A DNA stretch of 64,000 nt from Mesorhabditis belari (Eukaryota > Nematoda > Chromadorea > Rhabditida > Rhabditidae), in assembly GCA_958450365.1 (NCBI GenBank), contig CAUEEP010000752.1, forward strand, positions 372,001-436,000. The letters run 5' to 3'. The position numbers were made by a program, and so were the translations under genes. Under the pieces are notes generated by a model. The model saw nothing but the letters and a program-made list of their open reading frames with translations. It did no database searches and was not told the origin of the DNA. Below, in pieces: positions 21,621 to 34,800 of the stretch. Position 1 is the stretch's first letter. Every line of letters starts with the position of its first letter.

Positions 21621-22944
21621 TATTGCTGAACATTTAACACAAATATTCTAGTTAATGCATTCATAAATTAAAGCTTAAATGGGTAAACAAGCCAATTAAG
21701 TTGGGGTGAAGTGCCAGAACCAACTATCTCAAGCAACTCTAAATGTTGTGGGAATTCATTTTCTTTTACTTCTTTGAAAACTGAAAGATTTTCTTTATTG
21801 AAAAACTTCAAAATGAAGGGTGTTTCTCGTTTATCTGTCTTGTTTAGTCGAAAAAAGACGGAAAAACGTCCATTTTACCTAACTTTGTCAGTTTCATTTT
21901 CCTTTCCTTCCGGGTTTTCTCAGAAAAAACCTCTTAAAGTGACCTGGAAATGGGTTTCTTAGAAATAGGAAAGAAAAAATTGTGAAAATTTTGAACGAGG
22001 AAAAATTGTGAGAACAGAGAACGTTATTCGATGACCCTCTGGGAGTTGTATAGTGCAAAAAAAGTTGCTTTTTTTTATTTTATGCATCTAAATTCTATTT
22101 GTTAGCTGCACTTTGTGGCTCAAAAATAGAAACGCATCCTTTCTAGTGCATGTAAATAGTCGTTTTTCTCACATCAATGAAAAATGAAGAATTCGGTGCG
22201 ACAGGTGGGGTGTGTTAACAATTTTTCAGCACAATTTAGTCTCTGAAAGTCTCTGAAAGCTGTATTTTCTGCCTTCTAAACATTTTGAAACTCTTTTTAT
22301 CTCTTTTTATCAAACTTTTTCTTTTCACCTAATTGTTTTGCCATTCTTTATTAAATGGTAAAACTTTTAATTAACTTCTTAACCACGTGTCTGTCGGTTT
22401 TCTTTAAAAATAGTCCAGTAAAAATTCCCAGGCGATTAATATGGAAACCACGTGGTTTCACTTACAAATTTGTACTCTTTGACTTAATTTGATAAGTGAA
22501 TTAGTTTTGAAAATGCTACAGATCAATAGAAAATTTATAAAATAAAGTAAAGCTTTATGGTTCTCGTTTCTTTGAGTCATTTAAAACTTTTTGATGAATA
22601 GAATGGTCATTGTGGTTGTTGACAAATTTCTTGACAAGTTTGATAACTTTATGAGATTTGAGAAAACGTAGGTAAATCTTTCATTAAATCGACCAGTAGG
22701 CACATTCAAAGCTTTGCCTTTACACGATTGCAACCAAATGGATCAGGTTGGCAAACAAGAATGTAATCATCTTATTCCAATAGTAGATATTGTTGATTGT
22801 TGATAAATTGTTGTTATTGTTGATAAACTAGCCATTAGTGATGTGCATAACCCTTGAATATACATTGGTGCAAGGTTTAGACCTGATTATTAGCTTACTT
22901 AATCCCAGAATCATTGTATTTCTATGCTGAAAATATACTATATT
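21621..22944. other. No gene seen
   Basis: AT-rich sequence without splice-bounded coding stretches. At 22105-22145 it contains the motif GCACTTTGTGGCTCAAAAATAG, which recurs in variants near 36150, 43210, 44330 and 61265. Confidence 0.35.
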
Positions 22945-23260
22945 TACTATATATAAAAGAGCAGTGTCTGTCTGTCTGTTCGGACATTTTCTCAGCCGTG
23001 TTTTGAGAAATAAAGCTAAAACTTCTTTAGAAAATCTTAAAATATATTGTAGTTGTGTTATTTAAAAGAAAAAAATTAAAAAGTTAAGATCGAGTGGCAC
23101 TACGGGGGGTCGAACCCGGATCTCGTGTGGGCCGTGTGGGCCGTAGACAAGCACGCTCCCGATCGCGCCACGGCGACAAAGCCGACCTCAAAAGATTCAA
23201 TCAGAAAAACCCCCATTAGGCGGGTTTTTTCGTTTAAATGTTTCTGAAAAATCCCCTATT
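22945..23260 (-). mobile_element. tRNA-derived SINE, reverse copy
   Basis: On the minus strand the tRNA-like head (about 23178 to 23089) has an A-box-like TGGCGCGATCGGGAGCG and a B box GGGTTCGACCCCCCG, and is followed by an AT-rich body and the TATATATAGTA tail (22950). It is the better-preserved copy of the unit at 3450-3745. The head is more GC-rich than anything nearby. Confidence 0.7.
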
Positions 23261-23944
23261 TAGCGGGTTTTTCGGCTGGTTTAATGATATAAAACTTTTG
23301 TTTAAATGCATTAAAAACAGTAACTGTAGAAATTTAGAATGGAACTTCAAACAAACGTTCAAAATAGGTTATTTCAATTCAAGAACTTTATAAAGCCTTT
23401 TTTAAAACCTCGAAAGTGTTCCCCGCTTAGAGATCCCCTCTCGTTTTCCCCAAGTGACCCGTCTACTCCCCTTTCCCCCACCCAATTTTTGCTCGTCGAT
23501 TGACCACCATCTCTTCCCCTTTTTCCCAGATTTTTGGGATTTGAAATCCCCAGCCATTCTCACTACGCATTCCACTTTTTGTCAACCAAAAATCTCCAAA
23601 AACCCAAGCTTTGAACTCGTCAATCGGAAAATTCGTTCCGTTCCTTTTTTTTGCTGATATTTCATTCAAATAAAAACTCAAAATTGAGTCTCCCGCAGAT
23701 GAGGTGAATCTTTTACTTTGGATAATTCTAAACCTTTATTTTGTTTCTATTTATTTATTTTAACTTTTGTTCTAAGATCGGTTATTGTTTTTAGACTGGT
23801 TTTTAATTTGCAAGTTTGCCTAGTTTCCGTTGAGCTTTTTGAATCAATTGATTCAATCAAAGGATTGAATCAATTTAGTCAAAAGTTTACTTTAAACATA
23901 TTCTAACCATTCATTATTTCCAATATCAATCTTTTCGTTTTTAG
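23261..23944. other. C-rich block and spacer, no supported gene
   Basis: 23415-23570 is unusually pyrimidine-rich (CCCCTTTCCCCCACCC). The 67-codon plus-strand ORF here has a biased composition and no splice context. Confidence 0.35.
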
Positions 23945-24037
23945 CTCTCTCTCCGTTCACGTCTCCATTCTCGCTCATCATCACTGCGGGCCTCATTTCT
24001 TCTTGCCGGACAATCATTACGGAAAATCCTGTTGATA
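23945..24037. other. Exon-like block, strand uncertain
   Basis: On the plus strand a good acceptor (CGTTTTTAG) precedes 92 GC-richer bases open in two frames, with a GTTGGT or GTAAAC donor after. On the minus strand the same bases follow CAACAG and read ARSDDEREWRRERRES to a stop. Codon-like composition suggests coding, but no neighbour exon joins it in phase with confidence. Confidence 0.25.
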
Positions 24038-24454
24038 GGTTGGTAAACAAAAAATAAACAATAACTTTATTTTAAATGTTCTAAAGTATAAAAATTGAAT
24101 TATTAACTTTTAAATGCTTGACTTTTGTACACAAAAAAGTTTTATTGAAGAAGATATAATTTGCAAAACGGCTTTGGATTCAAGTCTGTGTCGAATTAGC
24201 CAAAGATATACTTAATTATATTTTTAACACATAGACGATCGAGTGACTCAATGCTGAGTCACGTTTGGCTACCAGTTTGGTCCAGGCGACCAAATGTTGA
24301 GTCACGGCTGTTTCTCGTGAGTGGCTGGACCAAATGAGCTCAAAATTTGCAAGAACATGTAATTTTGGGTCCTCTTTCCGAATCCGATGTTAGTTTTATT
24401 AGGAAGTTGTATGATTTTTCGTAAAAAGCGGAATAACCTGGTGTTGTCTTAGCG

Positions 24455-24540
24455 AGGCCATGGCCGAGTGGTCTAAGGCGCGCGAGGTCAGCCTCAGGCT
24501 CCAATAGGGGGTTGTTGGTTCGACTCTCCTGGAGGCAAAA
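24455..24540 (+). pseudogene. tRNA-Leu/Ser-like pseudogene or SINE head
   Basis: The A-box-like TGGCCGAGTGGTCTAAGG and the B-box-like TTGGTTCGACTCTCC are both present at class II spacing with a long variable region. The acceptor ends (GAGGCCA and GGAGGCA) do not pair and the T stem is poor, so it is not a working tRNA gene. Confidence 0.5.
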
Positions 24541-24699
24541 CGTTTTGCAAAAATTTTTTTCTGATAGTTTCAGATACTTTAATGGACATAGCTACAAACA
24601 TCAAGTGTTAAAATTCAAAGAAGCTTTAAAAAATGGGTGTTTTTGAATTTTCTAAAAAAAGCGTTTTGTCAAGAAAATTTGGTGCGTTCGAGAAGTTAC

Positions 24700-24850
24700 C
24701 ATATTCTCTCTAATAGTCGTGCACCCCGCCGAGCCGAGTTAATGACTATTTTACAGTTTTCAAGTTTTCACAGAAGCTTAACACTCTAATGCCCCGCTAG
24801 TTCTCATCGTCAGCTACATTTTCCAACCTCAAATTGTTAGGTTTTGATAT
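24700..24850. mobile_element. Truncated MITE, CTCTAATAG family
   Basis: Starts ATTCTCTCTAATAGTCGTGC and follows the complete copy at 25096-25313 through AGAAGCTTAACACTCTAAT and CGTCAGCTACATTTTCC, then ends without a right terminus. Confidence 0.6.
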
Positions 24851-25095
24851 ATTTGATTAGACTTTTATTTAAATCACCAATCTTTATGGACAAAAGCATC
24901 TCCGTGCCAGACGTTTTTATTTACGAAGCTTCTAATGGCCCTAATTTTTCTTATAGCCGATCTATCTGGCTAAAAATTGGAATATAAGTGTAAAAATGTT
25001 ATAAAAATGAAATTATAACAAACTTGAAATAATCTGACACATTTTCTGCTAATGCTAATGATAAGTTGGTGCGACACCTGTGGTTAAATTTCAGT

Positions 25096-25313
25096 TACCG
25101 TATTTTCTCTAATAGTAGTGCACCTCGTTGAGCCGAGTTGATGACTATTTTACGGCTTCCAAGTTTTCACAGAAGCTTAACACTCTAATCCCCCACAAGA
25201 TCTCACCGTCAGCTACATTTTCCGACCCCACATCGATAGGTTCTGATAAGCCTTTTTCGAGATTTCAAGCAATTTAGGCGATGCTCAGGGTGCACTAATA
25301 TTAGAGAGAATTC
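25096..25313. mobile_element. Complete MITE, CTCTAATAG family
   Basis: TACCGTATTTTCTCTAATAG on the left and TATTAGAGAGAATTCGG on the right bound about 218 bases. A third copy is at 51611-51824. The terminal core also resembles the TACCGTAAATAC elements elsewhere in the window. Confidence 0.7.
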
Positions 25314-25644
25314 GGAAACTACTAGAAATTAGCGTATAAAATAACATAATTAAAACTGTGAAAATAAACGATATGGAGTTTGTTGGCCTAAATTTAAGAC
25401 CGAATTCGGATTCTCGAGTCTTTTAAGTCTTCGTGTGCAAATTTCTGGGATATCGTTATTCATTTTGATCCCTCGTCAAAATTGGTCGTTTCGCAAAAAA
25501 TGCGCGGTCGTAAATGTGTTAAAGATCCAAAAACCATTCAAATCTATCAATTTGTTGAGAAAACTTCAAATTATACACCAAAACTCTGAGATTTGGTATA
25601 TAATTTTGAGCTGAAAACCTATTTCAAAGAAAACTCAATTTACA

Positions 25645-25725
25645 GAATTGTAGAGGCAGAATTGTAGACGCAGAATTGTAGAGGCAGAATTGTAGACGCA
25701 GAATTGTAGACGCAGAATTGTAGTA
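25645..25725. repeat. 15-base tandem repeat
   Basis: The unit CAGAATTGTAGACG (or with AGG) is repeated about five times. Confidence 0.75.
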
Positions 25726-26230
25726 TTGTAACGAAAACACAGGACTTAATTTGATGTTTTCAAGGAATTACTCATAAATATGTGTTTTTAAAAAGGTTAC
25801 AAGAAATTCTTGTTGTTGGGAAGAAAAGAGAAAGAGATTAATCCCAAGAGTGATGATCAAAACGAAAAAAAAAGAGAAGACCCATCAAAACCTAATCTTT
25901 TCCGCTCACTTATAAGGGAAGAACGCGATTTTTTGTTTTTAGAAAGGAGATTTTTTAGTTTTTTTTTCTTTTCCTGTTATCGTCGAAAGATTCGAAAAGG
26001 CTATAAACAAATGAAATCATTTGACTTTTGACGCGTTTTCCGTTTTCGTTTGTAATTTGGTTCTTGTGATGATTCTCGCTTATCATTTAGATTTGCCAGA
26101 AAATTATGACATAGTGAATTCTTATGAGTCCTGAGATCTATCGTATAAAGTACAAATTAGAAAAAAGTTGTAGAATGATTCGCATAGTAAAGGTGGGATA
26201 AAGAATTGGTAAGTGGAAAAGCAGCAAGTA

Positions 26231-26962
26231 CAGGGTGACCGCGAATTATAGCGACTCACTTCTGAGGGTCTAGCTTAGCGAGTACTCAATGAATCTGTAT
26301 GAGATTTTTGGAGGTGATTTTTGAGTATGTCTCCTGTAAAAAAGCCGATTTTCTAACCAACTGGTGCTTCTAGAATCTTTATAGGACTTTACAAAGTTGA
26401 GAGTCGCGGTACACCTGGCCAAAAACATTTTCGTTTTGAAAAACCCAATTTAAGGCTTTTGAGAGCCGTTTCTGTTCTTAAAATGTTACAGTTTCCTTAT
26501 CTTTTTTTGATCAATAACATCAAATCAAGAAGAAAAAACGATAATCTTTTTAAAAAAAGATGCCATTGGATTTTTTCTCTAATTTTTGAGTAAGCTTCTT
26601 AATCATATTTTGTTAGGAAGCCGCAGTTTAATCAAATTCGACGACAGAAAATCGAATTTCTATGAGGTGTTTGATCTTCTGTTTAATTTGTTTGATCTTC
26701 TTTGTCTTAAACGTAATCATATGCATTAAATAACTTCAAAAACGGCTCTCAAAAGCCTTAAATTAAGTTTTTTGCTAGGTGTACCGCGACTCTCAACTTT
26801 GTAAAGTCCTATAAAGATTCTAGAAGCACCAATCAGTTAGAGAATGGACTTGACTACAGGAGACATACTCAAAAATCACCTCCAAAAATCTCATACGGAT
26901 TCATTGAGTACTCGCTGAGCTAGACCCTCAGAAGTGAGTCGCTATAATTCGCGGTCACCCTT
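26231..26962. mobile_element. TIR element, CAGGGTGACCGCGAATTATAG ends
   Basis: About 210 bases at each end are inverted copies, from CAGGGTGACCGCGAAT to GAGAGTCGCGGTACACC. The ends lie by TA. The centre carries no coding region. An element with similar outermost bases (CAGGGTGACC) is at 56204-56578. Confidence 0.7.
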
Positions 26963-28221
26963 TAATATGCATGCTCTAGTGATGCGTTTCTAAAAAGCGT
27001 ACCTTTCGTTATCTTGCTCATAACTTTTATTCAACTTTTATCCCTTAATGCCTATTACTATCTTTCTTGAATCCTCACAGTTGATAGATTAAATCCAACT
27101 TAAAAACAAGATTACAATAGTTTTGCAAGTTTGGCACCTTTGAATTAAGAAGAAAGAACTCTAATGGTCACTGTGCAATTTCAGATAATTATAACCTATA
27201 CAACTTCTGAAAGATTTCATGAAAAAAGTATTCGATTTTAAATTATTATTAAAATAAGTTCTTCAGACTTATTTTAATAATAATTTGTCTACAAAACTTC
27301 ACTATAAATGAAGAAAAGTATAGCCTTTTCCTTTCCGTAAAGCATTGAATGATAGAGTGATACCTATCACATTGATTAAAGATCTTTACGAGAAATAAAC
27401 TTCCGAATTTCCGGAACTCCCTATGAACCGGAATTCCCTATGAACCCCGAAAATAGTCTAAACTTCCTCAAAAGCTTCAAAAAGCTGCCCATTTTTGAAA
27501 TCTCAACGAACATCACCCCTCTTTTACTCGCTTTCATTTCTTCAAGTGGTCTCTTTTCTTTTCCTTTCTTTCATCTGGCACTCCAACTGTTTTTAGACAT
27601 CAATCAGTGCCCATTTTTTTTGCTTTCGACCTTAAAATTCTCACAGCTTCATCAATTATACTCATTATTTTCAAAAATTCACTGAAACCTCCGCATTTTT
27701 GTAAAAGATTATTCTTTGCTTTAAAGTTGTGACTAGGTGCAGGCAATTTTAGCAAAAAATACTACAGTTTGTCGTAAAAGCGCTAAAATTTTCTCCAAAT
27801 TTTCTAGCCTAAATTCAGCTCACTTTTTGCACTTTTTGCACAACGATTCCTGAAACGAACACACCGTAGTTTAATTGGTGTATTTGTTTGTTTTAAACGA
27901 AAGTACGTAAAGGAACGAAAAGAATTTCTGAACAGCCTAATACTATCAGGCCAGGCTCTTCTACGATATTCTTGGGTAGACCAGTTTATTTCAAGTGAAG
28001 AATTAAAGAGTATTCAGTTAATTAGCTTTATTTTGATTCACGGAAATGATACAGGATTTGACAAATTTGACAATACTAGAGTTAAAATCTTTAGCTTTTC
28101 TGAACCTTAATAATCTTAATAGCTTCCAATTTTTCTCTGAATTCATTTCCTTGTTCTATTCTTTTCTCAGTTACAATTAATTTATCTGATTCTTCCAGTA
28201 ATCTTTCAATCAAATGCTCTT
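26963..28221. other. Mostly empty, one mariner-MITE remnant
   Basis: No gene is supported. At 27235-27290 there is a short exact hairpin (AAATTATTATTAAAATAAG). At 27865-27955 a remnant of the mariner-type MITE at 60714-61234 is visible (CGTAGTTTAATTGGTG, then CGAAAAGAATTTCTG). Near 28197 TTCTTCCAG could be a cis or trans splice acceptor for the gene starting at 28222. Confidence 0.4.
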
Positions 28222-31162
28222 ATGATCAAATTACCGTCGTCATTGGATCAGGCGACTAATTCCGAGTCCAGTTGTCAGTACTATATCGGACTCGGGCCAC
28301 AGAAAAATCTATCTCAAATCTCGAGAGCGTCAAGTAAATTGAGCTGGAGTTTATGTGAGTCAATAAAACTAAGGAAAACCTAAGGAAAAACCTAGGGAAA
28401 AACACTAAACATTAAATTAGACTAGATCAATAAAACCAAGGTTTGTTAAAGATCTTATCAAAAAGTAAGAAGATCTAGACAAAATAATAGATTTCATTAT
28501 TTATATTATATATTTCAAGCTATGTTTGAGAAAACTTTGTTTTCCAAATAGTAAGAACTAGGTAAAATTAGTCATAAGCAAAAACAAAGCAACTGTTTTC
28601 AGCACCGCTTTCCCGTCATAAATGTTGTCTCGGTTGTGTAAGCCTCCGAGATGCCGTCCCGCTCATTTGTGTCATAGAAATTATCCTAATGGGTCAGTTT
28701 CGATGTTTTCTTTGATTCTTATTCTTAATGATTAACATCTTGACAAATAAAAGCAATCTATATTTAGCTTGGTGCTCAATGTTTGCTATTGATTTTGCAA
28801 TAAACGATGGAGTGCTCTTCTTCACAAAAGAACTTGAAGGAAGAGGGAAAAAGATTTCAGCAGGTGAGAAAAGAAAAGTTGGAGAACATATAAAAGGAGT
28901 TGTAAAACATAAAATAGTTTCCTGGTCAAGTCAAGGCTTACAAGTCAAGCCTAGAGCCTGGAAACTGTCAAGTATTGACCTGTTTTGTACTAGACTTTTG
29001 ACAAAAACATTTGTCGGTCCTTTTTATCGTTGGCAATTTAAGGTTTTTCGTGTTTTTCTCAGCACAAATCTTGCGATTTTGATTATCATTCGATGCAGAA
29101 TAAAATTGCGCATCGAATGATACTAAAATTAGCTCAAAATGTAATATCCACGCAGAGTTGTTGGCTTAAAAACCTAAACCCCACTCGTTATACTTAGCCT
29201 TTTGTCTTATAACTTTGCGTGGATATTATATTTTGAGTTGGTTTTGATATCATTCGATGCGCAATTTAATTCTGCATCGATTGATAATCAAAATCGAAGA
29301 GTTGGTGCTGAGAAAAACACGAAAACCTTAAATTGGCAACGGCAAAACGTTAAGTCCCGCCCATAATGAGCGGGTTTAGGTTTGTAGCCAACAACTTTGC
29401 GTGGATATTATATTTTGAGTTAATTTTGGTATCATTCGATGCGCAATTTTATTCTGCATCGAATGATAATCAAAATAGGCAAAATCGAAGGGTTTGTGCT
29501 AAGAAAAACCTTAAATTGCAAACGGCAAAAAGAAGCGACAGATTTTTTCGTTACAAATCTACTTTGTACGCATGAACACTAAGTAAAGCAAAGACGTAAA
29601 CGTTCATTATCTGGCACATTTGTTCTGACAAAGATTCTAATTGAATACCAATTCCTAGGGTAAGCAAGTAAAGCAAGGTTAGATCAATATCCAGGTTTCG
29701 AGCTAAATCAAAACCTAGGTTCGATCATAAGTCGTCCAAAAAATCAATTCAATTCTAGGTCTTGCCATCTTCATTGTCATTTCTTTAATCATTATCATTA
29801 TCACTCTATTAGCTTGGCATTATCGTCGAAAAAAGTACTACATATTGCATGTACTTTGGCAGGTAAATTTTCAAATCAACCCTGAAATCTCAAAAAAATT
29901 TTCAGCTCATTTTCGTCTCCTATATTTTCTTTGTGGTCTACATTTTACTGATGAGGATATTTGTATATAGAAATGATTTAATTAGGTGGGTTAGGAGAGA
30001 AAAAAGTTTCTAGAATTGATTCAGAAAAATGATGATCCCATCTGCGATAACGATTGCTTCATTTTGTGCATTTGTGGGAATTTGTGAGATGTGGTGGTGA
30101 GTAGTTTTTCATTTCTACAGTTTCAGAGAACAGGAAAATCTAATTTATTGTCTTACTATTAGGCCAAGGCTCTGAAAGCTTTATACTTCTATTGGGTTGT
30201 TCAGTTATGAATGCGCGTTTTTACTATTTTGTAAATTTCTCAAGATACCGAAATCAAGAAAAAGATATATATGAGTCGAACAGATGTCGAATCGAAGATA
30301 TCGAACAGATGTATATGAGTGTTATATATCATTCGAAAGCTGAAGATCTCCTCTACATTTTGGAATAAAAAACTTTTTGAAATCATTCAACTTTTTGGGA
30401 AATTGACTGCACAAAGGGAGAGGTCGTTTTCGAAAAAAAACCCTTTTCAGCTTAGCTATTCCTCAAGTTTTATGGTGTAAAATAACCGCTTAGAAAAGAA
30501 AAGTAAAGATGCTCTGAAATTGTTATATTTTAAAAATACTTGTATTGATATATCTATTGGCCAAACATCAAAAGGTTAACTCAATTTGAGCGGAGCCAAA
30601 ACTTGATCCAAAGGCACCCTTCCATTTTTTGGCCACCTCTTCTTCTGTGCAGTCAATTTGCCCAAAAGCTGAACAAATTCAAAAACTTTTTGTATCAAAA
30701 TGTAGAGGAGATCTTCAGCTTTCGAATAATACTCATATATATCTTTTTCTTGATTTCGGTACCTTGAGAAATTTACAAAATAGTAAAAAAACGCGCATTC
30801 ATAACTGGACAACCCAATAGTTTCAATAAAGCAAAAAAGCCAGAAGTAGGCTAAGACAGGCCAGAAGATGCCACAGGCCAGATAAGCAAATAATTTTGAA
30901 GTTTTATTCTGGTTGGCCTTAGAGTGGGCCTGAAAATTGGAATTGGAAGAACCCTGAGAGCTAATTCATTTCCATACTAGTGACTGTGCATTTTATAAAA
31001 CTCGATTTTAGGTTATTCATCATGGTCGACGCTCTCCTGTACGAGGGAAAAGATATGAAAGATTGCTCGAGTCGACGTCAAAGTGAATGCGAATCGTACA
31101 ATCAACGACATAACTCTGTGCCTGTGCTTTTGATTAACGATGAGAATAAAATTGATGTATAG
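28222..31162 (+). CDS. Four-helix membrane protein, function unknown
   Basis: Seven exons join in phase to about 241 residues: 28222-28354, 28603-28692, 28768-28863, 29759-29862, 29906-29985, 30025-30096, 31012-31162. A Ser/Thr-rich N-terminus of about 45 residues is followed by SRHKCCLGCVSLRDAVPLIC (helix 1), then AIFIVISLIIIIITLLAW, LIFVSYIFFVVYILLMRIF and SAITIASFCAFVGICEMWW, and a hydrophilic tail. The cysteine pair before helix 1 and the four-helix layout resemble LAPTM-like nematode membrane proteins; this is a similarity of layout, not a proven family. ATG at 28222 is preceded by a splice acceptor 25 bases upstream, which would fit spliced-leader addition. Introns 3 and 6 are enlarged by repeats. 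Exon 3 is the least certain. Confidence 0.7.
28990..29560. repeat. Inverted-repeat family shared with a KCNQ intron
   Basis: Blocks such as ATCATTCGATGCAGAATAAA, TGCGTGGATATTATATTTTG and CAGCACAAATCTTGCG occur in both orientations here and again at 47690-48110. Both places are introns of plus-strand genes. Clear outer ends were not found. Confidence 0.55.
30190..30819. mobile_element. MITE, TATTGGGTTGTCCAGTTATG ends
   Basis: About 70 bases at each end are inverted copies (TATTGGGTTGTTCAGTTATG and its complement at 30800-30819), and a second inner pair follows around CTGAAGATCTCCTCTACATTT. It lies in intron 6 of the four-helix membrane protein gene. Confidence 0.7.
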
Positions 31163-31255
31163 AATCACAATGCAAAACTAAATTTACTTCAGTACTTTAG
31201 TGTAAAACTTAATTTTAGATTTACTAGCGAAACCAACAAGAAACAGAAATTAATT

Positions 31256-31625
31256 ATAGTCGAACCTGGTTCACCTCGATATTGAACACCTCGATAGTGA
31301 ACTAAATTCGATAGTGAAGGCTTTTTAGGATTGCTTTCATAGTTCATTATGAAAGGAATTAGGCTATTCAGATTAGGTTTAGGGTATTCTTAGATTAGGG
31401 TATTCAGTCTAGATTTGAGTATTATCTAGAATCTATCTAGAATAGAGTATTCAGTCTAGACTCTCTGGATTACGGGATTCAATCTAGAATAGGATATTCG
31501 GTCTAGAATAGCTTGATTACGGAATTTAGTCTAGATTAGGGTATTCAGTCGATCTAGAGTATTCAGTCTAGATTAGAATATTCAGTCTAGACTCTCTGGA
31601 TTATGGTATTCAATCTAGAATAGGA
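31256..31625. repeat. Tigger-like end plus degenerate minisatellite
   Basis: 31256-31320 starts like a CAGTCGAAC element and contains CTCGATAGTGAAC repeats. 31370-31625 is a degenerate tandem array around GTATTCAGTCTAGATTAGG, about 10 copies of roughly 20-35 bases. Confidence 0.65.
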
Positions 31626-31899
31626 AAAAAACAGAGTTTTGATTGTATTTGCTACATTCTGCAAGAACTCTTTGTACTTTATCCCATCTTTCGTCATGTC
31701 ACGCTTTTTTACATTCATGAAGAACAGATTCCGTATCGAAAAATCCGGTAGGTGAGGTAATCACTTAAAAGCAGACCGTTGAGTCCATCGAGGGCTCTTT
31801 GAACCATAAAAAAGAGAAAAGATAAGAAACAAGGCATAAAAGAGGCTCGAGAGTGTATTCTGATTTGCTCTGGCCATATTTCTTCTTCTCCAAACCGAG

Positions 31900-34800
31900 A
31901 TGAGAACCCTTCTCTTCTTAGCGGCCGTTTGCGCCGTCGCGCTCTCAATGATGAGGTAAATGATTGAAAAGTTGGAATTAAGAACTTGATTGTAATGTAT
32001 GAACTACAAATGAAACATGTAAACAAGTGACTTTATGTTAAACTGTTTAAATTTAAACAATTCTTGTAGTTTATTTACCAAATCATAGAATGATTAGTAG
32101 TTTGTATGAGATTCTAGTGGCTCCAAGAGTCTGACCCTTGAATCTTGAATCGTCATAACGTCGCCACACAGTTTAAACCTCTAAAACCCTTTTCTTTCCA
32201 TAGTTTGAAACTCAACAATTCTAGAGTCCCATTTTGGACAAATAGCGTTTCATGTTATATGCTGTAGATAACAATTTTACATAAATTCCTGAACTTAAAA
32301 CAGTTCACAACACTTTAAGAGTGCTAAATCTATCGGTATTTGCTAAACTTTTTAATCTTAAGGATAATTTTTGAAACAGAACATAAAAATTTCCTTTAAA
32401 CAGGGTAAATTTGTCACCAAGTACAGTACCGGTCCAAATTAAATCACCTCCAAAAAAGCGTCCCTTCTTCGGAGGCTTGTAACGTTTTGTCTAGTCATTG
32501 TAAAAGCATATGCCATAAAGATTCTGAAAGCTCTTTTTTAGCTCTACAAGATTCACTTTAAGACTTTTAAGGAGACAAAAATTCAGACGATTTTTAATGG
32601 CTTGAATCAGAGGAAAGGACACTCTTTTGAAGGTGATATAATTTTGAGCGGTACGTCTGTCAATTCTGTCACGTGTCTGTCACGAGGGGGAACCGAAATC
32701 TTGTGACAAAATAAAACTTTCAGAACTTCATTGCAAAGTGTAGGAGTTTGTATGAGATTCTAGTCGCTCCAAGAATCTGACCCTTGAATCTTAAAGCGTA
32801 ATAACGTCGTCACACAGTTTAAACCTCTAAAACTCTTTCCTTTCCTTCCCTTTCCTTTCCATAGTTTGAAACTCAACAATTCCAGAGTCCCAATGACAAA
32901 AGTCGTTCACGAGCGTGAGCAATACAACACAAAGCTGATCGGTGAGTACTTGAAGCAAAAGTACATCAAGAACTACAAATTCAACAACGACGCCTACAAT
33001 GAGGGTCTTTCCGATTACCAAAATGTGAGTTGGAGTTTAAAAACAGAGACAAAAACAATCACAATTTTGTTCTTGTTCGGTTTTCTGAAATATTTTCCTT
33101 TCCTAAATTCTTTTCCCGGGAAAATTCGGTTCCTCTTATTTTATGGCCAGCTCCCGGATCTTTCTGATTCCTTATCTCGAAAAATTTTTAATGTCTACAA
33201 ATTAATCGCTTTCTAGGACGAAAATCAAATGAATGAAAAGGGGTAAACAATGGAAAAAAAACTAATAGAAGAAATTTTAGGCTCAATACTACGGAACACT
33301 CAGCATCGGAACCCCACCACAGAACTTCAAGGTGAGTTTTGGCAAAGAAGAGTGTCAATGGTGCAGTTGTCAACCAGATATTTAAGTAAATAGCAATATT
33401 TTTAACTTTATTTAGAGCTATATAGCTTTACTTTAAAGAAGACATTATAAAGATTCTTTAGAAGTTTTGGGATTGGCTAGGTCCAACACTAAGCAAATTT
33501 TCAAGTTCAACTACAACAATAAAGACTTTTTATCAATCTTTAGAACTCTAAACTAAAAAAAATCTATAAAATGAATCTAGTCCAACCCTTTTATTGATCA
33601 ATATTACACAGTTTTTACATTTTTCTAGCTTAAAATCTTTAGATCCTCTTCGACACCGGATCCTCGAACTTGTGGGTGCCATGCAGTGATTGCCCATCAA
33701 ATAACTTGGCTTGCCAATTCCATGCCAAGGTTTGTCACGCCTCAAAATGAATGTACAGTTTTCATTTTCAGTTCAACTGCAAGAAATCGACCACTTGCAC
33801 AGCTACCGGAGCTCAATTTGCCATCCAATATGGATCTGGATCAATGACTGGAGTTGTTGACAACGACATTGTTTGCGTGAGTTTTAAAATGATTTTGAAA
33901 GACTTGCTTGACATTTACAATTACAATAGATTTACAATACAATAGACATATCTTTTACTTTAGTTCGGAGACTCAAAGAGCGGCTTCTGTACCGACAAGA
34001 CTCAAGGATTCGCCTGCGCCGAGCAAGAGCCCGGAGTCTCATTTGTGGTTGGTAAATAGCTAAAATTCTAAAGATTATAGATTTTAATTTTAAATCGAAT
34101 ACAAGTTTACATTTTAATTTTACCTATTCACCATTTTAAGGCCGCCAAGTTCGACGGAATTCTCGGAATGGGCTTCGACTCGATCTCCGTTAACAAGATT
34201 CCTCAACCAATGGACCAGATCTTTGCCAACACTGTTAGTTACTTGAAAAATATGTTTATGAATAGAAATATGAATATAATAACGTTGAAATGAGCTTAAA
34301 TCTGGGCCAAGATTGATACAAATGAAATTCAAAAAGGGTACAGTAATCCATAAATCGAAAAATCCATAAATCCATAACCGGTAGGCAAAAAGAATTCGGA
34401 AAATGGGTTTCTAAATCTATTGCCTGTGTCTTTTAGATATAATATTTTAAAAAACGTGCATTAATATTAACTTCTAGGCTATCTGCGATCAGCAATTGTT
34501 CGCTTTCTGGTTGAGCCGTGATGCTAATGATGTTGCTAATGGAGGAGAGATGACTCTTTGCGGAATGGACTCAAACCATTACACTGTAAGTTAAAAAGAT
34601 GAGCATTTATCGTTAGAGACAGGTTAAACTCGAAAAAACAGTTAAAACTTACAATTATGAACGAAAAGACTCAAAAAAGACTTTTTGGACAGCCTAGTTG
34701 ACCGGAAAGTCTTGTCCGCTTTTTTTAAACGTTACTTTTTAAGATCAATAATGTACCAATCGATCTCTGGTTTGTTTTATCAGAAAGTCCTATTATTTAT

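Noticed and set aside
24455..24540. Functional tRNA gene
   Set aside because: The acceptor and T stems do not pair, although both internal promoter boxes are recognisable.
30980..31162. Independent 60-codon gene
   Set aside because: It is the last exon of the four-helix membrane protein and joins it in phase; the apparent ATG is internal.
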